A stretch of DNA of 64,000 bases, taken from Alteromonas mediterranea DE. Its GTDB lineage: Bacteria; Pseudomonadota; Gammaproteobacteria; Enterobacterales; Alteromonadaceae. A program made the translations under genes and the position numbers. Shown piece by piece: positions 27,322 through 36,603 of the stretch (position 1 is its first letter; each line of letters begins with the position of its first letter). The notes below the pieces were generated by a model that saw only the letters and a list, made by a program, of their open reading frames with translations, made no database searches and was not told the DNA's origin. The stretch is from assembly GCF_000020585.3 (NCBI RefSeq), contig NC_011138.3:3410330-3474329 (forward strand). The letters run 5' to 3'.

Positions 27322-28067
27322 TGAGCAAGGAGGTATCAAACAACAGCACACCCTCTGTGCAATCACCGTCTGATAATGCGGTAATGGAACACATGCACAA
27401 GCCCATAATGGCAAACTTTGCTTCAACGCTCTCACAGCATAAACCCCGTATTTTATTGCTTTATGGCTCACTTCGCGAACGCTCATACAGCCGCTTGGTC
27501 ATTGAAGAATCCGCGCGTTTGCTTGAATACTTTGGTGCAGAAGCCAAAATCTTTGATCCTCGCGGTTTACCCCAACCCGACACCGAAGATGATTCACACC
27601 CGAAGGTTAAAGAGCTACGGGAATTGATGATGTGGTCTGAAGGGCAAATATGGTGCTCACCAGAGCGTCACGGCAGCATTACTGGGATCATGAAAAGCAT
27701 TATAGATTGGGTGCCGCTCAGCCTTGGCGGCGTGCGCCCTACGCAAGGTAAAACCTTGGCAATTATGCAGGTCTCAGGGGGGTCTCAATCGTTTAACGCG
27801 GTAAACCAAATGCGTATTTTAGGTCGTTGGATGCGTATGTTAACTATTCCTAATCAGTCTTCGGTAGCAAAAGCGTTTCTCGAGTTTGAAGAAGATGGCC
27901 GAATGAAACCTTCTCCCTACTACAACCGCATAGTAGACGTGGTGGAGGAGTTAGTTAAATTCACCTTGCTTACCCGCGACAACAAAGCGTTCTTGGTTGA
28001 TCGCTACTCTGAGCGCGTCGAAAGCGCCGAAGAAGTCAGCAAACGCGTTAACCAAAAATCGATATAA
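27321..28067 (+). CDS. arsH: ArsH, NADPH-dependent FMN reductase
   Basis: A 248-residue flavoprotein of the arsenic-resistance type. The flavin-binding loop [13 protein letters not shown] near residues 45-58 and the [21 protein letters not shown] block near 109-130 are ArsH signatures. ArsH can oxidise trivalent organoarsenicals and reduce quinones or metals with NADPH. Its ATG overlaps the arsC stop (TAATG), with AGCAAGGAGG immediately inside. It sits between reductase and efflux pump, 12 bases before acr3. Confidence 0.94.
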   Translation: MSKEVSNNSTPSVQSPSDNAVMEHMHKPIMANFASTLSQHKPRILLLYGSLRERSYSRLVIEESARLLEYFGAEAKIFDPRGLPQPDTEDDSHPKVKELRELMMWSEGQIWCSPERHGSITGIMKSIIDWVPLSLGGVRPTQGKTLAIMQVSGGSQSFNAVNQMRILGRWMRMLTIPNQSSVAKAFLEFEEDGRMKPSPYYNRIVDVVEELVKFTLLTRDNKAFLVDRYSERVESAEEVSKRVNQKSI

Positions 28068-28079
28068 GAGAGTTATAAA

Positions 28080-29135
28080 ATGGGATTTTTTGAACGTTAT
28101 TTATCGGTATGGGTCGGCCTTTGTATTATAGCCGGGGTTGGCTTAGGCTATGCTGTTCCGGGCCTATTCGAGTCGATTGCGGCGTTAGAATACGCGCATG
28201 TTAACTTAGTGGTTGCCGTACTTATTTGGCTAATGATTTACCCGATGATGGTGCAGATTGACTTTGGCTCTATCAAAGACGTGGGTAAAAAGCCAAAAGG
28301 CTTAGTGCTTACCCTTGTTGTGAATTGGCTAATCAAACCCTTTACCATGGCCCTTTTAGGCTGGCTATTTTTTAAAGGCATTTTTGCCGACTGGGTAGAC
28401 CCGCAAACGGCCACTGAATATATCGCCGGTATGATCTTACTTGGTGTAGCACCTTGCACAGCCATGGTATTTGTATGGAGTCATTTAACCAAAGGTGATG
28501 CTAACTACACACTGGTTCAGGTGTCGATTAACGACCTTATTATGGTTATTGCGTTTGCGCCACTTACCGCCATGCTGCTGGGCGTAACAGATATTACGGT
28601 ACCCTGGGATACGCTGCTTCTTTCGGTGGCCCTTTACGTGGTACTTCCCCTTGTAGCTGGCTATATAACCCGTCGTAGTTTAGAAAAGAAGAAGGCGACT
28701 ACGTCAGGCCAAAATGCTGGCACAGACACAGGCGCTATCGATGCACTGGTAAATAAGTTTAAGCCGTTTTCAGTTATTGGCTTGCTCTTGACCATTGTGA
28801 TTCTGTTTGGCCTGCAGGCAGAAACTATTCTCTCGCAGCCACAGGATATTGTGCTAATAGCAATACCTTTGCTTATTCAAACCTACGGTATTTTTGCTAT
28901 CGCCTATTTTGCCGCAAAACGCCTGAAGCTGCCTCACAACATTGCAGCCCCTGCATGCATGATTGGTACGTCTAACTTTTTTGAACTGGCCGTAGCCGTA
29001 GCAATTTCCCTGTTCGGGCTACACAGCGGTGCCGCGTTAGCGACCGTAGTGGGCGTTCTGGTTGAAGTACCAGTAATGTTGTCGCTTGTGTGGTTTGCTA
29101 ACAGAACGCGTCACTGGTTCGATGGGGCGAACTGA
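28080..29135 (+). CDS. acr3: Arsenite efflux permease Acr3
   Basis: A 351-residue inner-membrane protein with about ten helices that exports arsenite. The [19 protein letters not shown] segment near residues 57-75 and the conserved cysteine C126 in [13 protein letters not shown] identify Acr3 rather than the unrelated ArsB. The conserved helix [20 protein letters not shown] lies near residues 299-318. A short cytosolic loop KKKATTSGQ divides the protein. Last gene of arsR-arsC-arsH-acr3, ended by a strong terminator. Confidence 0.95.
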   Translation: MGFFERYLSVWVGLCIIAGVGLGYAVPGLFESIAALEYAHVNLVVAVLIWLMIYPMMVQIDFGSIKDVGKKPKGLVLTLVVNWLIKPFTMALLGWLFFKGIFADWVDPQTATEYIAGMILLGVAPCTAMVFVWSHLTKGDANYTLVQVSINDLIMVIAFAPLTAMLLGVTDITVPWDTLLLSVALYVVLPLVAGYITRRSLEKKKATTSGQNAGTDTGAIDALVNKFKPFSVIGLLLTIVILFGLQAETILSQPQDIVLIAIPLLIQTYGIFAIAYFAAKRLKLPHNIAAPACMIGTSNFFELAVAVAISLFGLHSGAALATVVGVLVEVPVMLSLVWFANRTRHWFDGAN

Positions 29136-29223
29136 TATCGTTTCAGACCAGTAAACACTGCGCTGGTGTAACATTGTGGATACCACGCCGATTGTAAAAG
29201 CAGCGCTTTAACGAAGAGATAAC

Positions 29224-29260
29224 AAAGAAGGGCGAACCATGGGTTCGCCCTTCTTTTTTA
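29224..29260 (+). terminator. Terminator after the ars operon
   Basis: GAAGGGCGAACC and GGTTCGCCCTTC form a perfect 12-bp stem with a three-base loop, followed by six T residues. Confidence 0.95.
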
Positions 29261-29281
29261 ACCAGTTACGCGGTTTTGCAG

Positions 29282-29680
29282 CTACACAGCAATAGCAGTT
29301 TGATAGGTATCAGGAAGAATAAAACCGAAGCGGTGTAACAAGGCTTTTAACTCGTCTTGCTTAATGGGCTTTTCTATAAAGCCCAATGCACCTAACGACA
29401 TTACCTTTTCTTGCATCATTGGCTGAATGTCGCCGGAAACCACGATGACAAAGGTTTCTAACTGACGGTGTTTAATTTCACTTAGAACACTAATACCACC
29501 TAAGATAGGCATGGTGAGGTCGAGCAATACCAAATCTATGGTGTGATGCGCTAGTACTTCTAAAGCGTCCATACCGTTAGACACTTCATAAATGGTTTCA
29601 GCAAAGCCCGTAGGTAAATTGCTTCTTGCCATTTTTCGTGCGAGCGCTGAGTCATCACAAATTAATATATTAAAACCCAT
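29282..29680 (-). CDS. Single-domain response regulator (CheY-like)
   Basis: A 132-residue REC domain with no output domain. The acidic pair in ILICDDSALARK, the phospho-acceptor aspartate D54 in LVLLDLTMP, the switch serine in VVSGD and the lysine in FIEKPIK are all present. It should act by protein contact, as CheY or as a phosphate relay. No kinase or chemotaxis gene adjoins it. The ATG at 29680 is preferred to a TTG three codons upstream. Confidence 0.9.
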   Translation of the reverse strand: MGFNILICDDSALARKMARSNLPTGFAETIYEVSNGMDALEVLAHHTIDLVLLDLTMPILGGISVLSEIKHRQLETFVIVVSGDIQPMMQEKVMSLGALGFIEKPIKQDELKALLHRFGFILPDTYQTAIAV

Positions 29681-29852
29681 CAGCTTCAATCGTATAATTG
29701 GTTATTAATCCGTCATCAGAATACCTTAAACGAAAGTATAATAAAACAAAAAGTACCTGATTTATGGCTACTTACGCGCTATGTTCAGCAAACTCCCCTC
29801 ACTTAAGGGCCGGTTTTGTGGTAGATATAACGTGGAGTGAAAAAAGGAATAC

Positions 29853-31592
29853 ATGCCCATGCAAGAGTTAGCTGCAAGCCAAGATAAGAATTTGGTGCGA
29901 AAGGTGGCCTATCAAATTTTATCCCATTTCGACAAGAGTTATCGGTGGTTCACCCGCATCACCCGTGGCGCTCAAGAGCGGTTTGAAAAGGGCAATTGGA
30001 AAGAAACCCAACTCGCCTCAAAAGAACGCATCACCATATACGAGCAAAGTTTATCTGATGCCGTTGCTGAAATTTATCAGTTAACGCAGGTCCATCAAAA
30101 AGACGACGCTTTCTGGCAACAGCTTAAAAAAGTGTTCGCCTTACAGCTAGAGGGCCACCCGCAGTTCGAGTTGGCAGAAACCTTTTATAATTCTGTTATC
30201 GGCAGACTTTTCAAGCATCGCAAAATTGACAATGACATGATGTTCGTATTGCCCAGCCGTTGCTTTTTACCAGGGCAAGACAGGGACAAGGTAGTTAATA
30301 GCTTCGATACAACAACAACCGTGCGTGAGATGTACGAGTCTATTTTCAAAATTTACCGCTACAATATTCCATTCGAGAATTTTGAGCGCGACCTTCAGCA
30401 CTTAGAAGAAGCTCTTCGCGCACGCCTTGACAAAGCGCAACTAGCAAGTGTTCAGGCAGTAGAAATTCTTAAACCTACGTTTTTCAGAGGTAAAGCAGCT
30501 TACCTCATTGGGCGTATTTGCATGCCAGATGAAACCCTGCCTTTTGTTATCGCCATGCGACGATACAATGACCCCAACATGTTCGTTGATGCACTGCTTA
30601 CCGACCGCAAAGATTTAAGCGTTATATTCGGGTTTGCCCGCAGCTACTTTATGGCTGATACTCAAAACCCTGCAGAAGTGGCTGCCTTTCTTCAAGAACT
30701 ACTTCCCAACAAAAAGCACTTTGAGCTTTATATGTCGATGGGCCACTACAAACACGGCAAAACGGTTTTCTACCGTAACTTTTTGCAGCACTTGAGTGAG
30801 TCAACCGATAAATTTGAAGCGGCCCCGGGAATACGCGGCCTTGTTATGATGGTATTCCACCTACCCTCTTATGGTGTGGTGTTTAAAATCATCAAAGACG
30901 AATTCGCTGAAAGTAAAAAGATCACGCGCCAGCACGTTAAAGAATGCTACAAGCTGGTAAAAATGTCAGACCGCGTGGGCCGAATGGCTGACACCCACGA
31001 ATACGTAAACTTTAGATTTCCGCTAGATAGAATTGAGCCTGAATTAATCGAAGAACTAAAAGAGACGTGCGCCTCGAGCTTAGAATTCACTGAATCTGAA
31101 CTCATCATTAAACATATGTACATTGAGCGGAAAATGACGCCGCTTAACTTATATCTACAGCAAGAAACAGACGAAGAAAAGGTAACACGAGCGTTAGACG
31201 AGTTGGGGCTTTGCATAAAACAAATAGCAATGGCCAATATATTTCCGGGAGACATGCTACACAAAAACTTTGGCATCACCCGTCATGGCCGTGTGATATT
31301 TTACGACTATGATGAAATATGTATAATGAACGAGCGTAACTTTAGGGCGTTGCCAAAGTCGGATGACCCATATGCTATTGATACCCTCTCCGTTGCCCCA
31401 AACGACGTATTTCCCGAACAATTCGAACACTTCATTGTAGGGAAGCGCAAGTTTAAAGATATTCTAAAGTCGCTACATGGTGATCTTATGACCCCCGAGT
31501 ACTGGCATGAAGTACAAAAAAAGTGCGCCCGCGGCGATGTTCAACATTTTACGCCATACCGGGCAAACAGGCGATTTGACCGAGACGAGTAA
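29853..31592 (+). CDS. aceK: Isocitrate dehydrogenase kinase/phosphatase
   Basis: A 579-residue bifunctional enzyme that phosphorylates and dephosphorylates isocitrate dehydrogenase to divert isocitrate into the glyoxylate bypass. Recognisable blocks are the N-terminal ILSHFDKSYRWFTRITRGAQ, SYGVVFKIIKDEF (ATP-binding lysine region near residue 335-350) and the catalytic MLHKNFGITRHGRVIFYDYD near residues 468-487. Length equals E. coli AceK. Unlike enterobacteria it is not next to aceB or aceA. ATG after AAAAAGGAATAC. Confidence 0.97.
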   Translation: MPMQELAASQDKNLVRKVAYQILSHFDKSYRWFTRITRGAQERFEKGNWKETQLASKERITIYEQSLSDAVAEIYQLTQVHQKDDAFWQQLKKVFALQLEGHPQFELAETFYNSVIGRLFKHRKIDNDMMFVLPSRCFLPGQDRDKVVNSFDTTTTVREMYESIFKIYRYNIPFENFERDLQHLEEALRARLDKAQLASVQAVEILKPTFFRGKAAYLIGRICMPDETLPFVIAMRRYNDPNMFVDALLTDRKDLSVIFGFARSYFMADTQNPAEVAAFLQELLPNKKHFELYMSMGHYKHGKTVFYRNFLQHLSESTDKFEAAPGIRGLVMMVFHLPSYGVVFKIIKDEFAESKKITRQHVKECYKLVKMSDRVGRMADTHEYVNFRFPLDRIEPELIEELKETCASSLEFTESELIIKHMYIERKMTPLNLYLQQETDEEKVTRALDELGLCIKQIAMANIFPGDMLHKNFGITRHGRVIFYDYDEICIMNERNFRALPKSDDPYAIDTLSVAPNDVFPEQFEHFIVGKRKFKDILKSLHGDLMTPEYWHEVQKKCARGDVQHFTPYRANRRFDRDE

Positions 31593-31608
31593 GGCTTAGC
31601 CATAAGTC

Positions 31609-31655
31609 TAAGCCTTGGTAAACACGACTAATTCCGAGCTACATACCAAGGCTTA
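31609..31655. terminator. Inverted repeat after aceK
   Basis: TAAGCCTTGGTA (31609-31620) and TACCAAGGCTTA (31644-31655) are perfect inverted copies around 23 bases. No T tract follows, so termination is uncertain. Confidence 0.45.
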
Positions 31656-31811
31656 AAAGTGATCGTTTCATTACTTAACACTCGTAAAAGCATAAGAAAG
31701 CTTAATGCTTTGCGACTGTTTGAGTTCGCTTGCTGTAAAATAATCTCCTTTTTAGGGTAGCAGCAATGCCAATCAAGCGTGTGAATGTAGATAAACAAAA
31801 GAAGCGTAATA

Positions 31812-32492
31812 ATGAAAGTGCTACTTGTAGAAGATGATCCTAAAGTTGCCTCGCACATTGCAAATGGACTATTGGGTGAAGGGCATGAATGTATTACCGT
31901 TGGTGACGGCGCATCAGGCTTCAACGAAGCCTCAAGTAATGAGTTAGATGCGGTAATTTTAGACGTAATGCTGCCGGAACTTGACGGTTTTTCTGTCTTG
32001 GAAAAACTACGAGAGGAAGGTAACACCACACCCGTTCTGCTATTAAGTGCCAAGAGCCAAGTTGAAGACAAGGTAAAAGGTCTACGCACAGGCGCAAACG
32101 ACTACCTGACCAAACCTTTCGCCTTCGAGGAATTGTTGGCGCGTGTTGAAGGTTTAGCTGGTCGCAACAAAGACGGTGAAGATAAAACCCTCATCAAAGT
32201 CGGCGATCTCACCCTCGATTTAGTAAATCGCAAAGTGTTGCGAGGCGATCAAGAAATTGATCTTCAATCGAAAGAGTTTCAGCTTTTAGAGTGTTTGCTT
32301 CGTCACAAGGGTAAGGTTGTTACCCGGAGCATGCTGCTAGAGCAAGTTTGGAATTATCATTTCGATCCGCAAACCAATGTTATCGACGTGCATATTAGCC
32401 GCTTGCGACAAAAAGTTGATAAAGCGTTTAATGTTCCGCTTATTGAAACCGTTCGCGGTACCGGTTATCGCATAGCGGATGGGCTTGCATGA
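31812..32492 (+). CDS. OmpR family response regulator
   Basis: A 226-residue regulator with a REC domain (1-115; VEDD at 6-9, phospho-acceptor D51 in ILDVMLPELDG) and a winged-helix DNA-binding domain (about 128-222; QLLECLLRHKGKVVTRSMLLEQVW). It overlaps the sensor kinase gene by four bases (ATGA), the usual coupled pair. The signal is unknown. Similar pairs in gammaproteobacteria answer to metals or envelope conditions, but nothing here decides this. Confidence 0.93.
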   Translation: MKVLLVEDDPKVASHIANGLLGEGHECITVGDGASGFNEASSNELDAVILDVMLPELDGFSVLEKLREEGNTTPVLLLSAKSQVEDKVKGLRTGANDYLTKPFAFEELLARVEGLAGRNKDGEDKTLIKVGDLTLDLVNRKVLRGDQEIDLQSKEFQLLECLLRHKGKVVTRSMLLEQVWNYHFDPQTNVIDVHISRLRQKVDKAFNVPLIETVRGTGYRIADGLA

Positions 32493-33895
32493 TAGCGATA
32501 CGCGACTTTACGCGTAGCTCCAGTTTTCGCGTAGGCGTATTGCTCACAACCCTAGCTTGCATAGCCATTGTTCTAATTGTTTATTTTTGGCGATTAACGA
32601 GTAGCGATTTATTTATTTCCGAATCTAATGCTGCCGTTAACGCCAAAACAAATGCGCTTGTCACCCTGTACGAAAGCCTTGGCATTGAGGCAGTGAGAAC
32701 GGCTATTGCCTCTAATAGTCTCACATCTGGCGTTACTGCCTCGGATACCGCTCATGGTCAACCCTCTGATAATACACGCTCTTTCGTAGTACTTAGCAAA
32801 GATAACCAGATTGTAGCGGGCAATTTATCATCCATTCCATTGGTGTTAGAACGCCATACTGGGGCGAGCTTCGATACCGCAGAAATAGTAATTACCCGCC
32901 CTGGTAATGCGGCTCGCAAAACACTCCATCAAGCCCTAATGAGAGAAGAAGCCCTTGGCGACTATACGCTTTATGTTGGACGTGGCATTGATGATTTGTA
33001 CAGCGCCCAGTGGTTTGGAAAAACCTTCAGCTGGATTATTGTTGTCCTTTTATGCACCTTGAGTATTCTTAGTTTTGCTATTGCGGTTTACGTGGTGAAT
33101 CGAATAAATCGTATGTCTCAAACTGCAGATAAAATCATTAAAACCGGTAGCCTGCAGGAGCGACTTCAAATTGACAGCAACTGGGATGATTTAAGCAGCC
33201 TTTCCATTGTATTCAATCAAATGCTCGATACTATCGAAAGCTCGGTAAACAACATCAAGTCGGTAACCGATAGCATCGCACATGACTTGCGTACCCCGCT
33301 TTCAAGACTTCGCAACACCCTAGAAAAAATTGAAGACGACGAACTTCGCACCGACACCACGCAAGAAGCCGACAACTTACTTAACATGTTCAACAGCTTG
33401 CTGCGTATTAGTGGACTTGAGACAACAAACAAGAAAGAAGGGTTTTGCACTACCGATGTCCGTGCCATTGTCGAGGACGTTGTCGACCTTTATCATCCAC
33501 TGGCAGAAGAGCGTAATATTCATTTATCAAGCAGCCTTGCACCGGTCACCATGACGGTGGACCCTAATTTGCTTTTTCAAGCAGTGGCTAACGTACTTGA
33601 CAACGCCATCAAATACTCTCACGACGATAGCGAAGTAACCGTTGAACTATGTCAAACACCTCACCATTTCGTTATATCTGTTTTTGATGAAGGGGTGGGC
33701 GTAGGTGAAAACGAAATTATCAATTTAGAGCGCCGCTTTTATCGCGCAGATGGCAGCAGAACCAGCAAAGGAAATGGGCTGGGCTTATCTCTTGTATCGG
33801 CTATTGTAAGGCTTCATGAAGGGAAAACATGGTTCGTTCACGACCCTTTAATGAAAGGGCATGGCCTGGGCGTCGTGTTTACATTCAAACGTTAA
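32489..33895 (+). CDS. Sensor histidine kinase with HAMP domain
   Basis: A 468-residue membrane kinase. Helix 1 spans about residues 14-34 and helix 2 about 181-203, enclosing a periplasmic sensor of about 145 residues. A HAMP segment follows (about 204-255), then HisKA with the phospho-histidine H265 in DSIAHDLRTPLSRLR, and a HATPase domain (NVLDNAIKYS near 371-380, GNGLGLSLVSAIV near 432-444). Partner of the upstream OmpR-type regulator. A hairpin terminator follows directly. Confidence 0.93.
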   Translation: MIAIRDFTRSSSFRVGVLLTTLACIAIVLIVYFWRLTSSDLFISESNAAVNAKTNALVTLYESLGIEAVRTAIASNSLTSGVTASDTAHGQPSDNTRSFVVLSKDNQIVAGNLSSIPLVLERHTGASFDTAEIVITRPGNAARKTLHQALMREEALGDYTLYVGRGIDDLYSAQWFGKTFSWIIVVLLCTLSILSFAIAVYVVNRINRMSQTADKIIKTGSLQERLQIDSNWDDLSSLSIVFNQMLDTIESSVNNIKSVTDSIAHDLRTPLSRLRNTLEKIEDDELRTDTTQEADNLLNMFNSLLRISGLETTNKKEGFCTTDVRAIVEDVVDLYHPLAEERNIHLSSSLAPVTMTVDPNLLFQAVANVLDNAIKYSHDDSEVTVELCQTPHHFVISVFDEGVGVGENEIINLERRFYRADGSRTSKGNGLGLSLVSAIVRLHEGKTWFVHDPLMKGHGLGVVFTFKR

Positions 33896-33900
33896 CGTAG

Positions 33901-33923
33901 AAGCAGCCTTAAGGCTGCTTTTG
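33901..33923. terminator. Bidirectional terminator between sensor kinase and DUF3833 gene
   Basis: AAGCAGCCTTAAGGCTGCTT is a perfect 20-bp palindrome followed by TTG. It begins 6 bases after the kinase stop and overlaps the last codons of the convergent DUF3833 gene. Confidence 0.75.
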
Positions 33924-34466
33924 CATAAATATGGTCACTTCGGCCATGACAATACCAAACTTACGAATGTACGAGCGGTTCATCATGGTGCTGTCATCAA
34001 ATGCCCAAAACCAATCGTCAAAGGTCACCGAATAGGTTGTGTCATCCACCGGTAAATCCATTTCGTAGTGAAAGTTAAACGCATTGCCGTAGCTCGTGCC
34101 TTTAGCCGGTCCGTCGATGTCACCAGCCCGCCCTACATAGGTATTATCACTCTGTTTCACAATTTTCCAGGTACGTGAACCCGGCCCCTCGCCTACACCG
34201 TAATCAAACGTTTCGTCTAGCGTGAGTGTATTGCCGTTAATTGAACCGTCAATATCAACTACAAACCTCTGTACCACCTCGCCTGAGCGATTTTGAACAA
34301 TACCCCATGCCTTCACATTTCCATCGAAGAACTGTTCAATATTAAACGTAGGGGCTATCGACTGATAATCTTCCCCTTCAACTGACACAGAGCAGCCCGA
34401 AAGGCCTAGTACACTTAAACTAGCTATGCTTAAACCCAGCACTACTTTCATCGCATTTTTTATCAT
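33909..34466 (-). CDS. DUF3833 family lipoprotein
   Basis: A 185-residue lipoprotein. The start at 34466 (MIKNAMKVVLGL) follows AGGAATATAACA; a longer frame is open but lacks a ribosome site. The lipobox LSGC places the lipidated cysteine near residue 25. The body shows the DUF3833 pattern: FNIEQFFDGNVKAWGIVQNRSGEV, DETFDYGVGEG and DDWFWAFDD. The function is unknown. In Vibrio and Shewanella this family occurs with the chalcone-isomerase-like protein seen next door, in clusters linked to the RpoE-ChrR singlet-oxygen response (from memory of those clusters). Confidence 0.88.
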   Translation of the reverse strand: MIKNAMKVVLGLSIASLSVLGLSGCSVSVEGEDYQSIAPTFNIEQFFDGNVKAWGIVQNRSGEVVQRFVVDIDGSINGNTLTLDETFDYGVGEGPGSRTWKIVKQSDNTYVGRAGDIDGPAKGTSYGNAFNFHYEMDLPVDDTTYSVTFDDWFWAFDDSTMMNRSYIRKFGIVMAEVTIFMQKQP

Positions 34467-34523
34467 TGTTATATTCCTGACATACCAAAAGATCCGCAAT
34501 ATGTTAAAAGGGAGATGATTCTC

Positions 34524-35084
34524 TTATCCTTCCCCGAGTAACTTTTTCCTAAACTTAGGCTCTGACGTTTTCTCGCTCAGCCAAATATCGAAAAAGCGCT
34601 GGGTGAATGTCGCGTCTTGAATTTCATCTGACATTTCCCCATTGACGTAAAACACACTGTTACCGCCTTTTGTCGCAATACCGGTAATGACATCGCCTTC
34701 TGTAACATCAGGAAAAATATCTTCCATCAACGCCAGCCATCGCTCGGCATTGTCCGAAGATACATCGCCTTGCTTTTTCATTTCATCAATGGAGCGCTTG
34801 GCTATTTTCTTCCCTTCAAGGTCACGCTGATAAGTTAAACGCAACGCAAAGGGCGGTTCGTTGTTGTACGTACCGTTAGGCGCGATTAACTCTCCGGTAT
34901 AAACATCCCAAAAGTAGTAAGAAAACATTCCTTTGCCCACTAATTTGGCATTAGGCACATACTGCGAAATAGGCTCAGACTGTACTTTTTTTGAGCTCGC
35001 TGCTGCCGCAAAAGCGTTATCTTCCATGAACATCGCCCCCGCAATGAGCGCTATAGAAAATATCAACGTCGATTTTATAGCCAT
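34524..35084 (-). CDS. Chalcone isomerase-like periplasmic protein
   Basis: A 186-residue exported protein with a signal peptide (cleavage near AFA, residues 24-27). The segments LVGKGMFSYYFWDVYTGELI, ALRLTYQRDLEGKKIAKRS and IFPDVTEGDVITGI are characteristic of the bacterial chalcone-isomerase-like fold family, whose members bind fatty-acid-like ligands rather than chalcones. It lies 57 bases upstream of the DUF3833 gene in the same direction, so the two are probably co-transcribed. Exact role is unknown. Confidence 0.87.
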   Translation of the reverse strand: MAIKSTLIFSIALIAGAMFMEDNAFAAAASSKKVQSEPISQYVPNAKLVGKGMFSYYFWDVYTGELIAPNGTYNNEPPFALRLTYQRDLEGKKIAKRSIDEMKKQGDVSSDNAERWLALMEDIFPDVTEGDVITGIATKGGNSVFYVNGEMSDEIQDATFTQRFFDIWLSEKTSEPKFRKKLLGEG

Positions 35085-35191
35085 AAATTTGCTCGAATTA
35101 GGTGTAATAATAGTTAGGTTCTTTTCTTAACTCGCTATCTGGTTATACTCTTTCCACCATGCATTTGATCAATAACAGATAGGCGCTTACC

Positions 35192-36115
35192 GTGCTATCC
35201 CTTGAAGATTTCAAAACTTCACTCACACTTCCTTCGCCTGTAGAACCGTTTTTTCCAAAATGGAAAGGGGCTGAGAAGGTATCGCTCTTCGTTAAGCGAG
35301 ACGACGCCATACACCCTATTATGTCGGGGAACAAATGGCGCAAGTTAAGTAACGCTCTTCCCCCTTCTCTACCCAAGGCAATAGTGAGTTTCGGGGGCGG
35401 TTTCTCTAATCACCTCCACGCCCTAGGCTTTATCTGCTTTAAGTTGGGTATCCCTTTCACCGCGATTATTCGAGGTGACTATTCGGCTACCCCCTCACCG
35501 ATGATTAAAGACTTGATACAGTGGCAAACTCACATTGAATATGTGGACCGTATAACCTACAAAAAACGTAGCGATAGCGCTTATTTAAATGAACTAAAGC
35601 TGCAGTTTCCCGATGCGATTATCATCCCAGAGGGCGGAAGCCAAGCCCAAGCGCTTCAAGGGATAAAAGATTTGGTCGATGAAATCGAGGTAGACTTTGA
35701 TTTTATCGTCGCGCCAGTCGCAAGCGGCGCAACCTTGGCGGGAATTATAAATGCATTAAATAAACGTAATCGTACAACGGCTACTGACTTTCGTTCTCTT
35801 CATAAAGTCATTGGCATAGGCGTACTAAAAGGTGAAGGCTATTTAGAGGGGTTGGTTCAGAAATTTCTTCCGATATCTAAACACCAGACAAGTTGGCATA
35901 TTGATCATAACTATCATTTTGGTGGCTACGCCAAAGCGCCAAATGAGCTTCAAACCTTTTGCAACGACTTCAATGACAACATGGAATTTAAAATAGAGCC
36001 AGTTTACTCAGGCAAAGCCTTCTGGGCAGTTAAAGATATGTTGGCTAAAGGTAAGTTCGAAGACCGTTCTCGCATTGTTGTATTGCACACGGGCGGTTTG
36101 CAAGGTGCAAGGTAA
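35192..36115 (+). CDS. PLP-dependent ACC deaminase / D-cysteine desulfhydrase family enzyme
   Basis: A 307-residue fold-type II PLP enzyme. The PLP lysine is in SGNKWRKL near residues 45-52, the cofactor-binding loop is SFGGGFSNH near 67-75, and the phosphate-binding region is PVASGATLAGI near 175-185. The C-terminal HTGGLQGAR is typical of D-cysteine desulfhydrases and ACC deaminases. The exact substrate cannot be settled; D-cysteine or a related D-amino acid is likely. GTG start at 35192 with a weak ribosome site. Confidence 0.88.
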   Translation: MLSLEDFKTSLTLPSPVEPFFPKWKGAEKVSLFVKRDDAIHPIMSGNKWRKLSNALPPSLPKAIVSFGGGFSNHLHALGFICFKLGIPFTAIIRGDYSATPSPMIKDLIQWQTHIEYVDRITYKKRSDSAYLNELKLQFPDAIIIPEGGSQAQALQGIKDLVDEIEVDFDFIVAPVASGATLAGIINALNKRNRTTATDFRSLHKVIGIGVLKGEGYLEGLVQKFLPISKHQTSWHIDHNYHFGGYAKAPNELQTFCNDFNDNMEFKIEPVYSGKAFWAVKDMLAKGKFEDRSRIVVLHTGGLQGAR

Positions 36116-36288
36116 CGTATTGTTATTACAAAGCATTGTTTTAACTATGTTTGAGTGATACAACTAAGTACGTGGGCTTGCTCACATTACTCGTAAATTA
36201 TAAACCAACAATAACAAAAAGAAGTTTGTCGCAGGATGCGGTATAAAAACTAAAGCTTGCTACCTGCAAACTTCATCAAGGAATGATT

Positions 36289-36534
36289 ATGAAAGATATT
36301 TTCTTTTTCGACTCAATGCTAACCCCTAAAATAATTACTTTTGTCTATTGGCTGCTATTATTGGGCTCTGTAGTCAGTGGCGTATCTACAATGTTTGTTG
36401 GATACGATGCGAGTTTCGTATACGGGCTATTTATCGTTGTATCAGGGTGTATTGGTGCAAGAATTTGGTGTGAACTACTTATCGTTCTTTTCAAAATTCA
36501 CAGTAACCTTCAAAAAATTGCCAATAAAGAGTAA
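36289..36534 (+). CDS. DUF4282 family membrane protein
   Basis: An 81-residue protein with two membrane helices (about 14-34 and 40-65). FFDSMLTPKIITFVYWL and the C-terminal RIWCELLIVLFKIHSNL are the DUF4282 pattern. Function unknown. ATG occurs at 36283 and 36289; AAGGA at 36278-36282 touches the first, so the second is preferred. The leader holds an inverted repeat (36221-36235 with 36263-36274) ending three bases before that ribosome site. Confidence 0.82.
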   Translation: MKDIFFFDSMLTPKIITFVYWLLLLGSVVSGVSTMFVGYDASFVYGLFIVVSGCIGARIWCELLIVLFKIHSNLQKIANKE

Positions 36535-36603
36535 CTTTACTTCTGATTAAGGGTGCAGCTCTACGCAGCACCTTTAATCAAAACGAAATACCTGAAGCAA
36601 AAA

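Noticed and set aside
31628..32089. 153-codon minus-strand frame opposite the OmpR-type regulator
   Set aside because: It is antisense to a well-supported REC domain and shows serine/leucine-rich shadow composition.
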